In this document: piece by piece, positions 59,501-64,000 of the stretch
Numbering within the stretch: position 1 is the stretch's first letter
How the letters are laid out: the number at the start of each line of letters is the position of its first letter
Origin: Xenorhabdus bovienii
Lineage (GTDB): Bacteria > Pseudomonadota > Gammaproteobacteria > Enterobacterales > Enterobacteriaceae
NCBI RefSeq assembly: GCF_024721015.1
Contig: NZ_JANAIF010000012.1
Span: forward strand, 1 to 64,000
Direction: 5' to 3'
Length of the DNA stretch: 64,000 nt
Notes under the pieces: model-generated
Database searches by the model: none
Told to the model about the DNA's origin: nothing
Seen by the model: only the letters and a program-made list of their open reading frames with translations
Translations under genes and position numbers: made by a program

Positions 59501-62500
59501 AGACTACTTAGTTGAATACAAGGATAAAACGACAGACAAAAACAAAATTATTAGTTTAACAGGCAATATTGTTGATCTATCATATGAATCATCAACCAGT
59601 GGTCATATTAAATTAAGCTTCAAACCATCAATGGAAATTAGCTTTTCAAAAGGAGGTATATATAATGATGAGATTAAATACCTACTATCGATGGTAGAAG
59701 ATGAGGAAGTTCTTTTATTTGATTATGATAGGCATGATGAGATACTTGGAAAAGATGACGAAATCGTACATTATGGAACATTAGATTTTATTATTACTAT
59801 AGATTTAAAAAATCCAGAATATTTTAGAGTATTAATGCATGGTAGAACCGAAGAAAAGATCTCCAGAGAATCTGGTGGAATTTTAATTCATATGAGTAAC
59901 GGTACTGAATTAAGCCTCGAAGTTAATATGGTATCTAATTGGAAAGATAGCGCAGGAGTCTGGCATACTATATGCGAAGCATTTATTGATGATATTTTAA
60001 ACATTAATGAACCGGAAATTATATTTGTAGGATTTGAACGTAACGACCCATGTCAGTATTTCTATTTAATTGCTACAGATATAGAGTTTGTTTCACCTAT
60101 GATCCAACAAATTTCAGATAAATATATTGGTTTTTTATTAAAAAATGGCAATGATATTTTAGTAGAATTAAATGCTAACGACCATGTAATTTCTAAGCCT
60201 TCACCTGAATCTAACCCTATGGTATATGATTTTAATCAAGTCACAGTGGATGTTGAAGGCTATGATATTCCTCTTATAGGTGAGTTTACTATTAATAAGC
60301 CAGAGGTCGGTTATAATGGCATGGTTGCTGAATCGCCGATTCATATAAAGCTAAAATCCAAAGATAAAAGTAATATTATATCGCTGCATAAAATGCCATC
60401 AGGCGCACAATATATGCAGATTGGCCCTTATAGAACCCGATTAAATACTTTATTTTCCAGAAAATTAGCTGAAAGAGCCAATATTGGCATTGATAATGTT
60501 TTGAGTATGGAAACGCAAAACTTGCCGGAACTGCAATTGGGTAAAGGTTTCTACGCCAGCTTCGTGCTACCACCATATAATAAAGCGGAGCATGGCGATG
60601 AGCGCTGGTTTAAACTCAATCTCAAACACGTCGTTGATAATACTCCCCGGGTCTATTATTCTGGCATGTTACAGGATAAAGAGTTATCCGTAACATTATT
60701 CATTCCTTTGGATGAAAAGCCACTTGATGAGAGGTTTATTGCAGAAATTTTCTTAAGTACCAGCAAAAACCACGGCGATGTCCCTTGGTCAGGTCCTCAT
60801 TTTATCTATGTGAACAAAGAACAAAATGAGATTGGCATTAACAGTAATTCAAAGTTAGGCATGTTCAAATTAGTTACGGTACTCAATAATAAAAACACCG
60901 AGCCCATGGATTTCAGCGGTGCCAATGCTCTCTATTTCTGGGAACTGTTCTACTATACCCCCATGCTGGTGGCTCAGCGCTTACTACATGAACAAAATTT
61001 CACTGGCGCCACACGTTGGTTGCAGTATATTTGGAACCCAGCCGGCTATCTGGTTCAGGGCGATATACAGGATTATTACTGGAATGTCCGTCCATTGGAG
61101 GAAGATATTTCCTGGAACGCCAATCCGCTGGATTCGGTAGATCCAGACGCCGTTGCCCAGAATGATCCCATGCATTATAAAGTGACTACCTTTATGAAAG
61201 CGCTCGATTTGCTAATTGCTCGCGGAGATAGCGCCTATCGCCAGCTTGAACGCGATACTTTGAACGAAGCCAAAATGTGGTATGTGCAGGCACTCACCTT
61301 ATTGGGCGATGAACCTTATTTTTCATTGGATAACGATTGGTCAGAACCCCGTTTGGAAGAAGCCGCCAGTCAAACCATTCGTGATCATTATCAGCATAAA
61401 ATGCGGCAACTGCGTCAACGCGCGGCCTTGCCGGCGAAACGTACTGCAAATTCGTTAACCGCTTTGTTCCTTCCTCAGATAAACAAAAAACTGCAAAGTT
61501 ACTGGCAGACGTTAGCACAACGCCTATATAACTTACGTCATAATCTGACAATTGATGGTCAGCCGTTGTCATTACCCATCTATGCGACACCAGCAGATCC
61601 GTCCGTACTGCTTAGTGCTGCCGTCACCGCCTCACAAGGCGGAGGGGATTTGCCTCGGACAGTAGACAGTAATGCCGATGTACCGTTTTCCGATTATTCT
61701 GGAAAATGCCAAGTGGGGAGTGACCCAACTGATACAGTTTGGCAATACCTTGCTCAACATTACTGAACGGCAGGATGCAGAAGCACTGGCAGAATTGCTG
61801 CAAACTCAAGGCAGTGAATTAGCTTTGCAGAGTATTAAAATGCAGGACAAGATGATTGCTGAAATTGATGCTGATGAAGTGGCGCTTAAGGAAAGCCGTC
61901 ATGGTGCACAATCTCGTTTTGACAGCTTCAGTACGCTGTATGACGAAGATGTTAACTCCGGTGAAAAACAAGCGATGGATCTGTATCTCTCTTCATCGGT
62001 ATTGAGCACCAGCAGTACGGCCCTGCATATGGCTGCGGCAGCCGCAGATTTAGTCCCCAATATTTACGGTTTTGCCGTGGGGGGCTCACGTTTTGGGGCA
62101 CTTTTCAATGCTACCGCTATCGGTATCGAGATTTCTTCATCAGCCACACGTATTGCCGCAGATAAAATCAGCCAATCCGAAATATACCGCCGTCGTCGAC
62201 AAGAGTGGGAAATTCAGCGCAACAATGCCGAAACTGAGCTAAAACAAATTGATGCCCAATTAGCTGCTCTGGCTATACGTCGTGAAGCGGCAGTATTGCA
62301 AAAAAACCATCTGGAAACCCAACAGGCACAAACTCAGGCACAGCTGGCCTTCCTGCAAAACAAATTCAGCAATACAGCGTTGTATAACTGGCTACGTGGG
62401 CGATTGGCGGCTATTTATTATCAGTTTTATGACTTGGCTGTTTCCCTGTGTTTGATGGCTGAACAAACTTACCAGTATGAATTGAACGATAAGGCTGTAC

Positions 62501-63156
62501 GCTTCATTAAGCCCGGTGCCTGGCATGGAACTTATGCTGGTTTGTTAGCAGGTGAAACCCTGATGCTAAATTTGGCACAGATGGAAAAAAACTATTTGGA
62601 AAAAGATGAACGGGTACTGGAGGTCACTAGAACTGTTTCTTTAGCTGAGGTGTATATCGGCCTGTCAGATAACAGTTTCACCTTTACTGATAAGATCATT
62701 GAGTTGGTAAATGCAGGTAAGGGAAGTGCTGGTACAGATCTGAACGGTTTGAAAGTGGAGGGAACACAGCTACAAGCAAACCTCAAATTGTCGGATCTGG
62801 ATATTGCCGCAGATTACCCTGAAGGTTTAGGGAAAACTCGTCGTATAAAACAAATCAGTGTCACGCTGCCTGCATTTTTAGGCCCATACCAAGATGTCCG
62901 TGCCATACTGAGTTATGGCGGCAGCACAATAATGCCACGTGGTTGCAAGGCTATCGCGATTTCACATGGAATGAACGACAGTGGTCAATTCCAGATGGAT
63001 TTCAATGATGCCAAGTACCTGCCATTTGAAGGACTTCCTGTGGATGACACGGGTACATTAACCCTGAGTTTCCCCGATATAAACGACAAACAGAAAAACT
63101 TATTGCTCAGTCTGAACGATATCATTCTGCATATCCGTTACACCATTCGTTCTTAA
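56531..63156 (+). pseudogene. second tcA gene (TcdA/XptA1-like), 5' end deleted, two indels
   Basis: A second TcA, different from the first, starts abruptly after the tcC fusion point (WLNLSFGKKNTNQQ...). It lacks roughly the first 300-350 residues. The remainder is near complete to the normal TcA end (DIILHIRYTIRS). It has two single-base lesions: a missing G after 58785 (MMDNLLQ expected) and an extra A at 61671 (the frame resumes MPMYRFPIILENAKW). The conserved neuraminidase-like, receptor-binding and C-terminal TcB-binding/pore regions are recognisable, for example SGAQYMQIGPYRTRLNT, YFWELFYYTPMLVAQRLLHE and the coiled coil around RRRRQEWEIQRNNAE. The AT-rich segment ~59100-60400 is the variable receptor-binding part. 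It appears silent: no start codon or promoter of its own is evident. Confidence 0.93.
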
Positions 63157-63171
63157 TTCCGAGTTAGCTAA

Positions 63172-63196
63172 TTACAGACCCCAATGGGGTCTGTAA
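63172..63196 (+). terminator. stem-loop downstream of the Tc locus
   Basis: A perfect 11-bp stem (TTACAGACCCC / GGGGTCTGTAA) with a three-base loop lies 15 bases after the last tcA stop. No T run follows, so termination efficiency is uncertain. The rest of the gap to 63565 is AT-rich and holds no clear gene. Confidence 0.6.
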
Positions 63197-63565
63197 GGCG
63201 TTCCGTATGCAACGTTCATGAACTGAAATGACACCTTGAGAAAGGCATTTGCAAAAATTAACACTTATCTCTATTCGTTCTTGTATGTGAATTTTATTGT
63301 TATTAAACAATTAATTACAATATCACTTGAGCTTAAAATCTATCCTACTTATTAAAAGAAACATTTGAAAAAGTAGCTTTTCTACAATAAGATTGTGTGG
63401 GTAATGAGTCCCATTTTTTACACAGCGCAATCATGATTATGATCAAAAATCGAGCTAATAAGGTAAGTTCCATTATCTGAACGGAGTGGACACACTTGTT
63501 TTGTAACAATTCGATTCGAGCTTGTTTGAACGGAAGACATTAAAATCAGCAACAAGGAGGAAATT

Positions 63566-64000
63566 TTGAACCACCAAAACCTAGATGAATTTAACGATGG
63601 AAGTGATGAAGACACAAAATCATTGATGGTCATTTCACGTGATCAACAAAAGCAGGGCATGATCATGTCATTGTCTGCATCTGGCCAGCAGATACATAAC
63701 AATCCCGCTATTGCATATCTTGTCAGTCTTGGCTCAAAGCGAAGTCGCCAGACTATGAAATCGTTTCTTAATATCGTGGCAAAAATGCTTGGGTATCAAA
63801 ATGTACAGGACTGTACTTGGAATGCACTACGACGCCATCATGTGCAAGCTATCATGGAAATGCTCTCCGATTCCGGCAAAGCCCCAGCGACGATCAATAC
63901 CTACCTTGCCGCGTTAAAAGGCGTGGCGCTGGAAGCTTGGACAATGAAGCAAATCGATACCGACAGTTTTCAACATATCAAACAAGTGCGTTCTGTCAGG
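63566..64000 (+). CDS. tyrosine recombinase/integrase, N-terminal part (runs off the window)
   Basis: An open frame from TTG 63566 (AAGGAGG five bases upstream) runs 145 codons to the window edge without a stop. The product MNHQNLDEFNDGSDEDTKSL... contains the SAM-like core-binding fold of phage-type integrases: NPAIAYLVSLGSKRSRQTMK, W-x-LRRHHVQAIMEML and APATINTYLAALKGVALEAW. The catalytic R-H-R-Y domain would lie beyond the window. Its position directly beside the Tc locus suggests that the toxin island is or was part of an integrative element. No att repeat or tRNA gene is visible here. Confidence 0.8.
   Translation, partial: MNHQNLDEFNDGSDEDTKSLMVISRDQQKQGMIMSLSASGQQIHNNPAIAYLVSLGSKRSRQTMKSFLNIVAKMLGYQNVQDCTWNALRRHHVQAIMEMLSDSGKAPATINTYLAALKGVALEAWTMKQIDTDSFQHIKQVRSVR

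Noticed and set aside
63418..63633. 71-codon minus-strand frame overlapping the recombinase start.
   Set aside because: It is opposite a better-supported gene with a perfect RBS and recognisable integrase fold.

Overview
The window reads as chromosome of an insect-pathogenic enterobacterium of the Xenorhabdus/Photorhabdus group (Morganellaceae), most likely Xenorhabdus. The reasons are enterobacterial core blocks in familiar order (minCDE-ycgL-ycgM-ycgN, hslJ-ldhA-ydbH-ynbE-ydbL-azoR-hrpA, ydgI-ydgH-pntAB) interrupted by typical Xenorhabdus accessory loci: Tc insecticidal toxin genes, a large orphan nonribosomal peptide synthetase and a chaperone-usher fimbrial operon. The species call is inference from protein resemblance, not from a database search.

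Layout. 1-1.2 kb: no confident gene, only one tiny peptide ORF. 1.2-2.8 kb: a broken, 3'-truncated TccC-type gene on the minus strand. 3.1-7.6 kb: minE/minD/minC (minus) and, divergently, ycgL, an MltB-like lytic transglycosylase lipoprotein, ycgM and ycgN (plus). 7.6-9.8 kb: an AT-rich accessory patch with a palindromic repeat, an anchorless and signal-less YadA-head-like protein, a GhoS/DUF2622-like protein and a 27-residue membrane peptide. 9.8-19.7 kb: hslJ, ldhA, ydbH-ynbE-ydbL, azoR, hrpA. 19.7-31.2 kb: one NRPS gene (about 3834 aa) organised C-A-T-C/E-A-T-C-A-T-C/E-T, whose last module has lost its adenylation domain and which has no thioesterase. 31.5-36.7 kb: a four-gene fimbrial operon (pilin, chaperone, usher, tip adhesin). 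37.5-43.5 kb: ydgI, ydgH, pntA, pntB. 43.7-45.5 kb: an acyl-CoA oxidase-like gene interrupted by an in-frame amber codon. 46.0-63.2 kb: a collapsed Tc toxin locus in the order tcA(XptA2-like)-tcB-tcC-tcA(TcdA/XptA1-like). 63.6 kb to the end: the 5' part of a tyrosine recombinase gene.

The main biological story is decay and rearrangement of secondary virulence loci within an intact housekeeping background. The Tc locus keeps recognisable TcA, TcB and TcC parts. However, two large deletions have fused the tcA 5' part to the tcB 3' part and the tcC 5' part to the 3' part of a second tcA; single-base indels (several in homopolymers) and amber codons break the rest, so no complete ABC holotoxin can be read without recoding. 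The NRPS also carries a deletion scar. In-frame TAG codons interrupt three otherwise coding-like genes (acyl-CoA oxidase-like, tcB, tcC). This is either ordinary decay or something worth checking for suppression. Sequencing error could explain the single-base indels but not the deletion junctions.
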